A stretch of DNA of 64,000 nt. It comes from Euptelea pleiosperma (taxonomy: Eukaryota > Streptophyta > Magnoliopsida > Ranunculales > Eupteleaceae). The notes beneath the pieces were generated by a model. That model was not told the origin of the DNA and searched no databases. It was given only the letters and a program-made list of their open reading frames with translations. Made by a program: the position numbers and the translations under genes. The stretch covers positions 50,493,893 to 50,557,892 of the forward strand of contig CM068544.1 in NCBI GenBank assembly GCA_035048495.1, in the 5' to 3' direction. This document shows positions 36,001 through 46,989 of this stretch, piece by piece. Position 1 is the stretch's first letter. Each line of letters begins with the position of its first letter.

Positions 36001-37475
36001 TTGATGTGGGAGCATTCTACTATAATGGTATGCGTTACACCGGATCTATGCCCAGTCAAGCAAGTGGACCTCATGAAGATTTGCTTTATTTATTTTTTTA
36101 GGATCTTTCTAATTAGAGTTAGATTTTGTTTCCATTTAGGCTTTTATTATTTATTGTAGGGATAATAAGATTTTGAACTATTTTTCGGACTTAAGTTGCA
36201 CCAAAATCGATCAAAGATTTTAAATTTCCATTTCTACATGGTAAATGACTCAATCAAGTTTGTGTAGATCAATCTTCTAGATTTTGTGAAAGTTGGTAGT
36301 CAGAAGAAAGTTGATGTGGGAGCATTCTACTATAATGGTATGCGTTACACCGGATCTATGCCCAGTCAAGCAAGTGGACCTCATGAAGATTTGCTTTATT
36401 TATTTTTTTAGGATCTTTCTAATTAGAGTTAGATTTTGTTTCCATTTAGGCTTTTATTATTTATTGTAGTAGTTGATGTGTATTAGGAATTTCTTATTTT
36501 AAATTTGATTTAAAATATGAAAGTTAGGTTAGATAGTTCTATAAATAGGGATGTAAGCCTTAATTTTAAGGATGACTTGATTAATGAATTTTCATATTGA
36601 TTTTCTCTTTGAGGAACTCTCTCCTGGTGCGTAATCACTCTATCTTGGTGCGAATCCAAGAAGCCGAATGTCTTTCCTCAAATCGTAGGGCGGTCGACCC
36701 GTCCTGCGTCAAAAGAATCAAGCTAAAAGAAGTTCTAGTAGAGCGAAAAACCTTTGAGCCTTCTAATAATGCCAATGAATTCATTCACATTGGGCTCAAA
36801 CCCATAGCTCAATTTGTGCATTGCAACCATGAAGCCTTCACCCAAATTAAATATTTGACAAACATAAAGATGCAACCCACCTTGTGGGAATCGAGCTTTC
36901 CTAGACACAGTCCAATATCATCCACATGGAAAAGTAAATTATGTAGTACTTTCTTCAAGCAAATTGTGGGTAAATACAAACTGTGTACATCATTCACACA
37001 ACAACTATGATCAATTAATACATGTAAAATCCAATAAAACAGTAGTTTTAAGCAGCAATGAAAATTTTGCTTTACATAAAGAGATTAAACCATGACGGGA
37101 ACTCTGCAAGAAAAGAAAAAAAAATCTTAAAGCGTGCAAGTGAAAACAAAGTTTTTCTCGGGATCATTACCAAAGTGCACAAGCTATCTTCTGAAACAGC
37201 ACTCAATTAAAATATCAAAAAATGCCGTGGCGAAATGTTAACGTCATAACCAAACACCCCCTAAATTCAGCAACAATGATTATGCTGATAATGGTAACAT
37301 TTGATTTCTCTTCAGAGAATAGAACAAATTGATTTTGGATTTTCATTGCTTTGAGGATCCTACAAATACATGGTTGCAGCAATTGCATAGTACGAGAGAA
37401 AGAAATAGAAAGGGTGACAGAGATTACCTGAGATGAAGATGAACAGGAAAAAGGGATCCCATCAACGATGATCAT
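27099..37475 (-). CDS. NTAN1: Protein N-terminal asparagine amidohydrolase, nine exons
   Basis: Exons in transcript order: 37428-37475, 34896-35081, 30181-30245, 29975-30074, 29824-29862, 29524-29715, 28305-28483, 28022-28141 and 27099-27204. Together they make 1035 nt, 344 residues. Family knowledge: NTAN1 deamidates N-terminal Asn to Asp in the Arg/N-degron pathway, so that the protein can be arginylated and degraded. Seen: an early block VALLEHPVLISASNAFKAI; HVYVFQREYATVDPAFVE; then GTDEATTCVGLVIRN, whose Cys88 is the expected catalytic cysteine; VHLIGGFED; LCVLGHNTRR with YPIFNGF; and the C-terminal CSTSPSAEGPDFV and FKRTSDGGW. All introns are GT-AG, with a plain GTTTGG donor after exon 5. 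Introns 1 and 2 hold most of the 10-kb span, filled by an LTR with 310-bp repeats and by LINE pieces. ATG 37475 is the only in-frame start. Confidence 0.93.
29205..29330. mobile_element. Family E MITE fragment
   Basis: Text related to the family E elements: 'accgagctggcaacactttt', then 'caaccaccattggattcgtg', then 'aatccacggccgagtgca'. It is one arm plus the middle. It lies in intron 6 of NTAN1. Confidence 0.45.
31200..32460. other. NTAN1 intron 2, repeat-like, no gene seen
   Basis: Contains near-repeated phrases ('agattcatta...aacctcaacct' at ~32300 and ~32400) and a palindromic patch of 'gtgcgcacatgtgtgcatgt' at about 31710-31735. No protein similarity was recognised. Confidence 0.35.
32460..33640 (+). 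mobile_element. Possible retroelement ORF1-like remnant
   Basis: A GC-richer block with long but broken + frames. 32818-33615 is open for 265 codons and is rich in Ser, Gly and Pro. The composition change against the A/T-rich intron is clear. It resembles the low-complexity linker of plant LINE ORF1 or gag proteins, but no zinc knuckle or other diagnostic motif was found. Confidence 0.35.
33690..34370 (-). mobile_element. L1-type LINE reverse transcriptase fragment
   Basis: The minus strand encodes the RT palm: LRQRDLLSPFLFMVVVEALG (normally LRQGDPLSP.LF), then LQFADDTLVFLG with the intact F-A-D-D catalytic box, then GLHVNWAKSKI. Upstream, WIKKCISSASFSILM fits the same family with frame changes. 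The low-coordinate edge at ~33690 has a 'ccaaaaaaaaatttatg' tail on the minus strand, suggesting the element's 3' end. It lies in intron 2 of NTAN1, in the gene's own orientation. Confidence 0.85.
35538..36467. repeat. Three tandem 310-bp repeats
   Basis: Units at 35538-35847, 35848-36157 and 36158-36467, each starting AGGGATAATAAGATTTTGAA and ending TTATTTATTGT. They are nearly identical. I saw a/c at 'agatca(a/c)tcttc' (C only in unit 2) and a/g at 'cacc(a/g)gatct' (A only in unit 1). They are followed by a TATA-containing segment and lie in NTAN1 intron 1. Confidence 0.97.
36540..36547 (+). promoter_or_regulatory. TATA box of probable LTR
   Basis: TATAAATA lies 73 bp beyond the last 310-bp unit, antisense to NTAN1. 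A start site would be expected about 30 bp downstream. Confidence 0.55.
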
Positions 37476-38000
37476 GATTGTTTTCAACGGTCGTGATTCA
37501 GTTTAACAGAGATCGCAGTGAGAAACAGCGACGCTTGTCTTGGTTGCACCTTCAGAAACACACAATAGCACATGCTTTACTCGATACACAGAGAAATAGG
37601 GGCTGCAACTCTAGCGGGTTGCGTTGGGTTGACCTCGGGTTGACCCCAACCCAACGCAACCCGAGTCCAACCCGATCAGGTTGATCACTTTGCTTGCTTT
37701 GATCAATATCCCAGTCCTTAAACCATTCATTATCTACCATTTGATTGCTAATCAATAGAGAATAAGAAAAAAATTGACGGTGAAACAAAGCTACAACTAG
37801 AATATTCCAAAACTCAAATTCATCACCCACATTGGTTCTACCTACATTGGTTCTAGAATGAAGCTCCAAAACTAAGGGACATATGGGTCCCGCAACTTAA
37901 TCAAACGAAGGCTCCAAAGACTGCAATTCCCCAACTCCATTCTCAACTAGAAAGCCATAACCAAACCCCCCAAGTGATTTAACGTCTAAGTGACAATTCA
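37476..38000. promoter_or_regulatory. NTAN1 upstream region
   Basis: On the minus strand, the leader before the ATG is not intron-marked. A 19-bp-arm hairpin at about 37617-37655 (GGGTTGCGTTGGGTTGACC facing its complement) lies about 140 bp upstream of the start codon. A direct repeat 'ctacattggttcta' at 37834-37860 is also seen. No clear TATA box. Confidence 0.4.
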
Positions 38001-38064
38001 TTGACGGTGGAGAGAAAGGAGAAACAAAGAACTAGAGAAGAAAGAGAGAACGGAGCTTACTCGA

Positions 38065-38202
38065 TGATGGCGTCGACGACGGTGGCGACGGAGAACGACG
38101 ATGGAGGACTGAAGAGGGAAAACCTTAATCCTAGTGTTGACAAACTTGTCTTTTGGGGCCTGATGGCCCTGAACCCGTCAAACGTGTATGCTGGGTTGGA
38201 GA
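38065..38202 (+). other. Possible orphan first exon, unidentified
   Basis: From ATG 38065 or 38068, the + strand encodes ASTTVATENDDGGLKRENLN and PSVDKLVFWGLMALNPSN. The codon quality is gene-like for the first ~25 residues. A family A MITE begins at 38203 and no continuation was found. It could be a broken gene start divergent to NTAN1, or chance. Confidence 0.25.
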
Positions 38203-38638
38203 GAGTAAAACTTCGCTTACCGCGACGGTCAGTATGGAAAAACGTCCATACGATCAGCGTGAGTAAACCTTCGCTCACACCATGCTGTGAGCGAAGCCGA
38301 TCACAAGCCCCAATACGAGCCATGTGGCATGCTTTTATAGGACGATGACCTTATGGATGTTTTGCCAATCACTAGGTGGACCTACAAACCCAAAAATAAA
38401 CCTGATCAGTGATTTTTAAGCGTTGGATTGAAATTATTTTCATGGGTTGATATTAACCGTAGGAACTTGAGCATTATTGAGCGTTATTTGGGTGCAAAGA
38501 TCCAAAGGTTGCAAATCACTAATCAGGCTGATTTTTGGTTTTCAGGTCCATCGAGGGACTGGCCAAACATCCATACGGTCAAAACCCTCTAAGAGTGTTC
38601 CACGTGGCTCGTATTGTGAGCGGTCAGCGAAGTTTTAT
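38203..38638. mobile_element. Family A foldback MITE
   Basis: It starts GAGTAAAACTTCGCTTACCG and ends GCGGTCAGCGAAGTTTTA. The inner arms are 'ccaatcactaggtggaccta' and 'cagctgatt'-type text as in other copies. The flanks 'gttggagag' and 'tttggagcg' agree at 7 of 9 positions, a possible worn duplication. The left arm carries an extra 'agcgtgagtaaaccttcgct' repeat. Confidence 0.65.
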
Positions 38639-38639
38639 T

Positions 38640-40145
38640 TGGAGCGCAATACCAGGGCCCATGTATGGTCCGTTTAAAAGAGATCAAGAACGGCCCAAGA
38701 AACCAGCGCCCACTGCCCAGGTTATATTTCGTTCAAGAAACGAGACTTCGGCTGACGGTGGCCTCACTGCGGTACTGTAGATCGAGTGAAAAGAGTGCCA
38801 TGTGGCACACTGCTTTGAACAATTGAACCCACTGACCTATGATTGTTTGGCCCGGAAAGAAAAAAATTCGGGCCAAACATTCTCGCCAACAGGCTCTTTG
38901 TTTGGTTGAATCCTGAAAACAGCAGAATCAGACACCACGAGAATGGTTTCCAGTTCAAACATGTTTTTACAAACCGCACATTGTGCATAATCACTAGCAA
39001 TTCATTGGAAATCTTAACTGTTGGGTCACTGACATATCCTTTGTATTTATCAGACCGCAAGAAGTGATTGGATCGGACTGTAAGACAAGAGCTAGGTAAG
39101 CAAGCAAGAAGGATAGGCTAGAAAGGTGAGGCAAGGGTCTCTCCATCTCTAGGACGATTGTGTCCAGGATATGGTAATCTAAGTGTTGCGTTCTCTTATC
39201 GGCTCGTATTAGTCTCTGCTTTATTATAGGTAGTCATTTCTCTTTGCATTTGTCATTCCTCCCCAAACATCATTGGATTTGGTCAGCCCAACAGTGTCGA
39301 TATGGATTGGGCTGTGTTGGCAAGCCCTGTGACACTACCTGGACCATGTTAGCACTGATGGACCGACCAAAATCTCGGGTGTTTTTTTTACAAATTAGCC
39401 TTGTCAGCCAAATAATGCCGACATAGACCTGTGTTCAAAACCCACCTCCACCGAGTTACTGATCTCTTTAAAATACAGGCTTACCTATCAAAAATAAAAA
39501 TGCCAACATAGCCAAGGCCATGTTGGTAGGGCTTGCTGAAATGGACTAGGTGGTGTTGGCAAGCCTTGCCGACATGGTCTTGGCTATGTCGGCAATTCTG
39601 AAATGACACTACCCATGAGTGTTATTTGCTCTCCAGGTATTATTATGCATTGTTATTCGAAAAGCCATCACAACATCAAATAGGAATTCTTGAATAATTA
39701 AACACGTATTAAACGAGAAATTGTTAACAGGGGAGGGACCAAAGAACGTTGCCTATAGCATATCGTCTTTGAAGTCTATCATAGTACAGATAAAGATATA
39801 ATGGTACATAACCGCATCGTCCTCGATGAACCCTACTCCCGATAGCAAATTTGGTACACAACTATAGTTTTGAAGCTGTGGGATTTTTGAAGCGGCGATC
39901 ATGCGCCAATGATCGCGCGCCCATATCTCCAATTGGTCAATTAGTCCACTGAAAGGTTTACGGTTGTAGGTTCGATTGAGGACGGACGGACGGACGGACT
40001 TCGTGCCTATCATGAAGTTCCTGGCTCACCACCTCATTAATCTGGACCGTCCAATTAATGGGTAGATGAAACACGTATTCGTTTGGATCATGATGATCTC
40101 AATAAGCCGCGAAACTCACACTTCGCCTCTCCGCTCTCTCCCGCC
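38640..40145. other. Region upstream of TRM1 gene
   Basis: 38770-39060 is a worn MITE-like stretch ('gccatgtggcacactgcttt', 'tgtttggcccggaaag'). 39290-39600 has repeated 'gtgttggcaagcc(c/t)tg' in two places, again repeat-like. A GGAC(GGAC)n tetranucleotide run lies at 39979-40000. The last ~100 bp before the ATG is pyrimidine rich. No gene seen. Confidence 0.4.
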
Positions 40146-43100
40146 ATGACAGCTCTTTTTACGAAAACGCTATCTCCGTCTCCATTTCTGTCCTTTCCTT
40201 GTCAAACTCTACCACATAACAGAAACCCTAAACCTAGAAAAACCATTCTTCATCACTGCTCCTTACGAAACCCAACACAAACCCTAACCCTCGAAACGAA
40301 TGGAGACTGCGAATCCAAGAAAGAGATTGAAAGGGGTCTCGAATTCGAAACCGGCGACTCGTTCTTCCGCCATGAGAGCGCAATTGGTCGAGACCTTGGA
40401 GTTCTCGCTGCGTCTCTCTACAAGAAATCGAAAGGTAATCTTCGAGTCCTTGATGCGATGTGCGGTTGCGGTATTCGTTCTCTACGATATCTCGTTCAAG
40501 CCGAAGCCGACTTCGTTTGGGCAAACGACGCAAATGACGATTACAGGAGGACCATTCTGTTGAATTTATCGCGGGAAGTTAGGGTTTCGGACGGTGAGCG
40601 GAGATGGGTGGTGACGCATTTCGATGCGAATCGGGTTATGTCGGAGTGCTATCTCCAGAGGGATTTTTTCGATCTCATCGACGTTGATTCGTTTGGGAGT
40701 GATTCTTCTTTCTTCAGGTCTGCATTTGATTCTTTGAAGCTCGATGGGTTGCTTTATGTCACTTCGACTGATGGGTATTCTTCAGGCGGACATCGTCCCC
40801 ACCAGTAAGTTTGCTTGACTGGAAATTGTTTAAAAGATATCCACATTTTTCAAAATTCTGAACCTTAAATCCTTAGCAGAAACTACTAGCTGGAAATTGA
40901 ATTAATGGAAATTTTTTGAAATTGTGAATTTTATTGGGTATGTAATTTACAATAAGTTATTGGTAGTGTTTGATTAAAGAAGATGGCTATATATGTTGCA
41001 TTATTATGATCTTTTAGAGCTTTTTCGTTCATTTACAATGAACTCTCGGTTTGTTTGATTGCACGGTAAAGATTGATTGTATACATATATTCCTTCAATC
41101 TACCGTGTAAAATTAGATGATTACTTGTTGAATTGCTTCTCTGTTGAAGATTTCTGAAACTGTATCTGAATTCCCTTTTTTTTGTTTCTTCTTCTTCTTT
41201 CTTTCTTTTTTTTCTTTTTTCTGTTACTGAAAGCTTAAAATAAGGGCAAGTCTGTCCTTACCCATCACGTCCTTCTTGATTTCTTAATTGGCTAGAATCT
41301 AATTGAAATTACACCTGTTTAAGTACATCGTGTGAAAGGTCGTCCATATTTGCGAAAAATAAAAATAAAATGAAAGAATAATGTAAAAGGACATGTAAAT
41401 ACATATTGCAGTCCTGATTGGGATCTATACAATTGTCCCTTGTTAATTTCACATGGAAGTTATTTATAAGGCCAATAAGTATAGAGCATAGCTTTCATTT
41501 AGATAGATTTTGTTGGGTGGAGGTCGGAATAGGAATCATTTTTAAGTCGTTTAATTATGCCCCCATCTTCTAGGATATGAATATGTGCAAAAATGGCATA
41601 TATGTAGGGAGATAGGACCCTAAGATATCCCCTACACTAAAATTTTATCTAATTAGTTGATCATAACCATCCAACCTTGACTCTACTCTGGACCATTTAC
41701 CATATTGTAATCTTCCCAGACAAGCCAAAAGGATGATGCAGATTTTATGATATGATCTTCTATTTGGGTTGACTTTCTGGTGTAGGAGATCTCCCAAGTT
41801 GGATCGATCGAATGATGTGTTCTACTCTTCTGCATATATATGTACAAATATTTCATTTGTAGCCATACAGTTTATAATTGAGGACATCTGATTTTTTGAT
41901 TGCACAAATCCTTCACGGACTTGATTCTAGTATCCTTTTGATTGAAAAGGCTTACTGTGTTTAAAAAGATCTGTGATTGTTTGACAGCTTTATTGTCCTA
42001 AATATTTCATTGATGGGTTCCATAAGTTGGTCTGCCGATATATGTCCAATTATGACATTTGTAATTGTTTTCTTTCTCTAGTGTTTTAGCTTCATATGGA
42101 GCATATGTTCGCCCTATGCCATATTCGAATGAGGTTGGTTTGCGAATGCTTATAGGTGGGGCTGTTCGAGATGCTTCTGTGTTGGGTTACCGTGTCTCAC
42201 CACTTTTCTCGTATTATTCATACCATGGACCTGTGTTCAGAGTCATGCTCCGAGTTAATCGGGGAAAGCTTCCTGAAAGCAGGTGAGACTTGATTGATAT
42301 TTCAACTTGACTCCATTTCTTTGGCGCACACACACATGTGGTGATATCTATGAGGTTTTCCTGTTCTTTATAGGCATTACGGTTTCATCAGCTACTGTAC
42401 TCAATGTGGAAATTCTCAAGCGTTTTCATGGGATGAACTTGGGAAGATTTGTTGCCCTTGCAGTAATGGAGAGGTTTGGCTTTGTTCCTTCAGATTATGT
42501 TGAAGAAAGTAAATCTGAATTATTATATTGTTTGTGACAATTTTATTGGAGCTGCTGATTGCATATCTTTATGTGGAGGTTATGCAATGTGTGTCCACAG
42601 CCACCAAACTAGATAAAAAATAAATAAAAATCTGAGTACATCTTTCTTTTTAATGATTTTATGGAGTACTTGATATTTTTTGAATGCCTTTTTATGTAAC
42701 TAATTGTCTATATCGTTTTTTGTTTTGTTTATAGTCCACTATTTATATTATGCCCAGGTAGCCCGGGCTGTGCAGACTTCATAGCTTGCTAAGACAGGGT
42801 TTCCTTGCATGTGGGATGCTGACTTGGCAAGCCAGATAGTCTATAAGATAAATGACCATCTTGACAGCTTCCTTATCCACTTCACACTCGTACCATACCG
42901 TGTATCACACTTTTCCCCTATGAATTACTGCCCTTATTTAAAAAAAAAATTGGAATAAAAAATGAGAAAAACTTACCTATTTTTACCACGTAGCCAAGGG
43001 AAAATGGGCTGAAACTTGTCACATAGAGAGGGGGTGAGGTGGTGCCACTTCAGCTGTTCCTTGTCAGAACCCCTGTCATCGCTGGGAATGAAGTCTTGTG

Positions 43101-44221
43101 TTTTTCAGTAGTACTGCGCCTCTATGTTATCTGTTTTATCAACTAAATTTCAACAGCAGATAGTTTGGTGCCCTTAATAAATTCTACAATTAGCAAAAAA
43201 AAAAAAACCATGTCTGTAGTAAGTTCTCTCTTTACATTGACACAGCACACATACGTATGACTGAATTACGTGGCCTTGCACTTTTATGAGACTCAGTTCT
43301 CATTTCATTTTCCTGAATGTTCTCTTTGAATCTTGATACCTTCTTGTTTCTTCAGAAGATTCTTAACTTCCCCAACACCTTTTCAGGTTTCCCGTCCACT
43401 GGTTGTGTCTGGCCCTCTATGGACTGGACCTCTTCACAGCACTACCTATGTCACCGAAATGTTAAATTTAGCCGAACAATGGGGATGGGCAGGCATTGGC
43501 ACAGGAACGGATTTGGAGAAGCTTTTAAAACAGATGATCGATGAAAGTAACCCTGAATTACCATTTGGATACATCAAACTTGATGAGGTTCTTATGCTAA
43601 TTTTATATTTGCCATTCTTTACCTCATTGATTTCACTAGAAAGTGTTTTCCTGTTTTAACTGTAGTGGCTGTTGCTTTACTGTGACCCTAAATGATACAT
43701 CACTCTTAATGCAGTCCCTTTGCTCTTAATATCCCAGGTAGCCAGCCGTGCGAAAATAAATTCTCCTCCCCTCAGAACCATGATGAGCACCCTGCACAAG
43801 GTATTGCCCTGTTGAAAATATTTGGATTATGGTGGCCATGTAATGATAGTGTTAGTGAACAAATTAAATCCTTTTGAGTTTCAGGTTCTATTGTGCCACT
43901 CCCCTTGTAATTTTCTTTGATTAAAGAAAATTGGGTCGCCTAGACCTCTACCCTTTTTGCTCGGACCCAAAGGAATGGAAATGATGGAAAACCTTGGAAC
44001 CCCACCACACCATTTCCATAGCTGCTGCCTCCGCACTGGTGGTGGGGTTTGAGTTGGGTTATCTGCACGTTATAGTTTATGAAATCAGTTGAGAATCTAG
44101 TACTGTTGGGTTGCAGGAGGGATATGCTGCCAGCAGGTCACACATTGCCTCTAATGCAATCAAGACAAATTGCCCCATGGCAGTGTGTATTCAAATAGCA
44201 AGGCAACTACAACATCACTGA
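40146..44221 (+). CDS. tRNA (guanine26-N2)-dimethyltransferase, TRM1 family
   Basis: Exons: 40146-40804, 42082-42282, 42374-42473, 43387-43587, 43738-43800 and 44117-44221. They total 1329 nt, 442 residues. TRM1 enzymes use S-adenosylmethionine to dimethylate guanosine 26 of tRNA. Seen: FFRHESAIGRDLG (motif X-like, ~73-85); NLRVLDAMCGCGIRSLRY (AdoMet loop, 98-115); FVWANDANDD (123-132); DLIDVDSFGSD (176-186), the place of the classical DPFG box with Ser for Pro; YVRPMPYSNEVGLRML; and a cysteine cluster C295-x2-C298...C313-C-x-C316 like the TRM1 zinc site. The first ~45 residues are rich in Ser, Pro and basic residues, suggesting a plastid or mitochondrial transit peptide. ATG 40146 is the first in frame. 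It resembles the shorter plant TRM1 paralogue rather than the nuclear yeast-like type. Confidence 0.92.
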
Positions 44222-44862
44222 ATGGTTCGTGTCAAAATCTACCATTGTCCGAGGCACCTGAAGGATGTGCTAATCTGAACTTGGCATTGCTGAATCAGTT
44301 GTTCGCCTTATAACTGACATATCAGGTTCATAGTGTTCAGCGCGCGTGGACCCAATGGATGCACTTTGGAAATGCTAATTTGATCCTAGAAGATTGTTAT
44401 CGAATTTTGAAAGAAATTTGTGTAACCTTGGGCAATTGTACCTACTACCTCATTGTAACGTAATGAAAATTGAAGCTTCAATTTTCACGAAGAGCACATA
44501 ATGTATTAAGGCACCTTGGGCAATGGTTTTTGTTTGAATGTTGAGTGAGACCATAGTTAGCAATTTGGCATTCGGCAAAGATTGGAAAAGTGTGAGTTCA
44601 ATTCGGTTTCAGGATATAAAAATCCGGTAATAAAAAGGTCATTGTTGAAGTGTTATATTTGATTAGCCTTAAAAAGCCTGAATTTTACCGATTTTTTATT
44701 TCATATGGCCGTTTAATATGTTTTTATTTTAAAAAACGCAAAATTCGTGTTTCAAACATGAATAATACGCGTTTTAAGCGTTTTATCTTAAAATTCATGA
44801 TTTTTTATTTTATTTTATGTCAGTATTAAACGTTTCTTCAAAAAAAAAAAAACTTAATATTA
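44222..44862. other. TRM1 3' flank, no gene seen
   Basis: A/T-rich sequence. It includes 'aataatacgcgttttaagcg', a small palindrome near 44760-44780, and an A run at 44839-44851. The polyadenylation site is not certain. Confidence 0.35.
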
Positions 44863-45251
44863 GGCCCTGCTTGGTATCGCCACAAATTTTTGTTTCTAAA
44901 CATTTGCAACATGTTTTTTGCATTTCTAGGTGCTTGGTTGCACCCCACAATTATTTACGTAGGTAAATATTTTTCGTGAGTCCATACTTTTTACGATTTG
45001 AGCTGCTAATGTTTGCAGTTAAAAATGGCTCCAAACATTCACTTTTTGGCTTGAACTTCCTTGAAATATTTATAATATTTGGCCCCTAGATGAAGAGTAA
45101 AATTCACTGCAGTTAAAATGGCTGCAAACATTCACTTTTTGGCTTGAACTTCCTTGAAATATTTATAATATCACCACCCGTGATAACTGCCCACAATACG
45201 TGCCAGGTGGTATACGTTTAGAAGATGCTGATCGTATGGATGTTTGGTCCA

Positions 45252-45607
45252 AGTTTTAAAGGGGGCTGTTATAATGGTATAATGGACTGGGGGCGTTACC
45301 ATTTTTCCGTTATAACGAATTGTAACGCTCAGGGGTAAAAACAAAAAATAATGAAAAAATAACATAAATAACTGAAAAAATGGCGCCGAAATTCAAAATT
45401 TGAAATTTCAAAAACAAAAATAACTGGAATTAACAAAAAATAACGGACATTATTTTCACAAAAAAATCCAGAAAATAACGGTCGTTATTTTCGTTAAAAT
45501 GAAAAAATAACAGAAAATAATGGCCGTCATTTTTAAAACTTTTTAACAGTTTATAACGTAACGGGGGAGGTCTGAATCCGTTATAACGGCCGTTTTTTAG
45601 ACCGTGG
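45252..45607. mobile_element. Family D MITE ('ttataacgg' type)
   Basis: An inverted-repeat element. The left end is AGTTTTAAAGGGGGCTGTTA, the right end ...CGTTATAACGGCCGTTTTTT AGACCGTGG. Flanks TTTGGTCCA (45243-45251) and TTTGGTCAA (45608-45616) match at 8 of 9 positions. The inside is full of 'ataacgg' and 'cgttatttt' motifs in both orientations. A second copy lies at 63547-63876. Confidence 0.7.
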
Positions 45608-45672
45608 TTTGGTCAATCTAGATGGGCCAACAAACCAAATATCAGCCTAATTAGTGATTTCAAATCTTTGGA

Positions 45673-46036
45673 GGGTCGGGCTCGGCGAACCCCCATTTTA
45701 GCGTACCCACATAGAAGATGAATGAATGGCTGATTTTTGATGTGGATGATCTACTCACCATATAGATCACCCCAGCAATAAAAATCAGCCTATTCTGAAT
45801 GTCTAACCCAATCAAATGTGGGTTTTCAAGTTACATGGTAAGAATCGAAGGTCCATAATTCTTCAGCTTCTAAACCAGTCTGAATATTAGAATGATTTGA
45901 ATTTTTGTGAGGATAATCTCCTCACCATAGAGATCATCCTCACCAAAAATCAGACATTGATTCATCTTCTATGTGGGTACGCCAAAATGGGTGTCAAAAA
46001 TGGGGGTAAAAAATGGGGGTCCCTCGAGCCCAACCC
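45673..46036. mobile_element. Mutator-like MITE, family B, exact 9-bp duplication
   Basis: Left end GGGTCGGGCTCGGCGAACCC, right end ...GGGTCCCTCGAGCCCAACCC. ATCTTTGGA flanks it exactly on both sides (45664-45672 and 46037-46045). Removing it and one copy of the flank restores normal family A text ('caaatctttggatactagta'). The core is as in 1089-1440. Confidence 0.9.
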
Positions 46037-46295
46037 ATCTTTGGATACTAGTACCCAAATAATGTCAAATAATGGTCAATAATGCTTAAATTCAACGGTT
46101 AAAATCAATCCATGAAAATGACTCCAATCCAACACTTAGATGCTCAAATTCAACAGTTAAAATCAATCCATGACATTCATTATTCAGGTTGATTTTTGAT
46201 TTGTTGATCCACTTAGGGATTGGCCCAACATCCATACAGTCAGCATCCTCCACAAATGTGCCACATGGCTCATACTATGGGCGGTTATAGGGGGC

Positions 46296-46563
46296 AATAC
46301 ATCTAGACAAAAAAAAAATTAACATGATTAGTGATTTCTAAAAGTTGTATTGGAGTCATTTTCATTGGTTGATTTTTGACCGTGAAATTTGACGTTATTT
46401 GGGGTACAAAGATCCAAAGGTTTGAAATCACTAATCAGGCTGATTTTTAGTTTGTAGGTCTACTTAGGGATTGGCCAAACATCCATACTGTCATGTCCCT
46501 CTAAAGTATTCCCCGTACTCTAATTGTAGGCGTCAGCAAAGTTCTACTCGGACCAACCGATCA
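46296..46563. mobile_element. Family A MITE, second adjacent copy
   Basis: It shows 'aacatgattagtgatttcta', 'aaatcactaatcaggctgat' and the right end GCGTCAGCAAAGTTCTACTC. The left terminal part is missing or merged with the copy before it. Confidence 0.55.
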
Positions 46564-46989
46564 TTGGGTTCCCGCCCAAAATCAACTTGCCTGGACCATC
46601 TCATGATTCTCATCCATTTGTTCCGTTGTTTGATTGGTTGTGATCATCCAATTCATTGACATTGTTCGTAGGTGATCTCCATCTCCTATTTTGGATTCAT
46701 CAAATACTTAGAAAATATTTGCATTGCACCCTCCACCCAAGTTGTGGAAAGTATTTGCAACTGATTTTACAAGTTAATACCAAACAACAGAAAATGACAG
46801 AAAATGTTTGAAATTGTCAACATTTACAAAGTAAATATTTGCATCCTACAAATATTTACTGGATACCAAGAAGCCTTAAACACAAATAAAATGCAAATTT
46901 ACTAACTACGACTGCAGACCGAGAAAAAACAAGAGCAACCGAATTGTTTCTTCAAATACAGCGGGAAAGAATTTTTGACCAACATCATC

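Larger units (their letters stand above)
35500..36680 (+). mobile_element. Probable solo LTR or LTR fragment
   Basis: Downstream of the 310-bp repeats the sequence runs 'gttaggttagatagttctat', with TATAAATA at 36540-36547, then 'gggatgtaagcc' and a pyrimidine-rich stretch (TTTTCTCTTTGAGG, CTCTCTCCTGGTGCG). This order, repeats then TATA then leader, is typical of plant LTR U3-R-U5. The exact TG...CA ends and a 5-bp duplication were not located, so the limits are approximate. Confidence 0.5.
45176..46295. mobile_element. Family A MITE carrying two further insertions
   Basis: The family A left arm starts near 'gataactgcccacaatacgt' (45181) and resumes after insertions through 'aaatatcagcctaattagtg' (45636) to the right arm 'gattggcccaacatccatac' (46219) and 'gccacatggctcatactatg' (46260). 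It is interrupted by elements at 45252-45607 and 45673-46036. The exact outer ends are worn. Confidence 0.6.
44863..46875. mobile_element. PIF/Harbinger MITE split by nested insertions
   Basis: Left end GGCCCTGCTTGGTATCGCC, right end GGATACCAAGAAGCC, with TTA flanks at 44860-44862 and 46876-46878 as the 3-bp duplication. Inner text such as 'aaatatttgcaac' on the right mirrors 'tgtttctaaacatttgcaac' on the left. About 1.4 kb of other elements occupy the middle. A 100-bp piece around 45030-45170 ('ttcactttttggcttgaact') is duplicated in tandem. Confidence 0.75.

Noticed and set aside
37617..37655. Hairpin resembling a terminator or small RNA precursor
   Set aside because: Short and GC-rich; no evidence of transcription. 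Probably a repeat fragment.
40234..40533. Antisense frame across TRM1 exon 1
   Set aside because: Shadow of a GC-rich coding exon.
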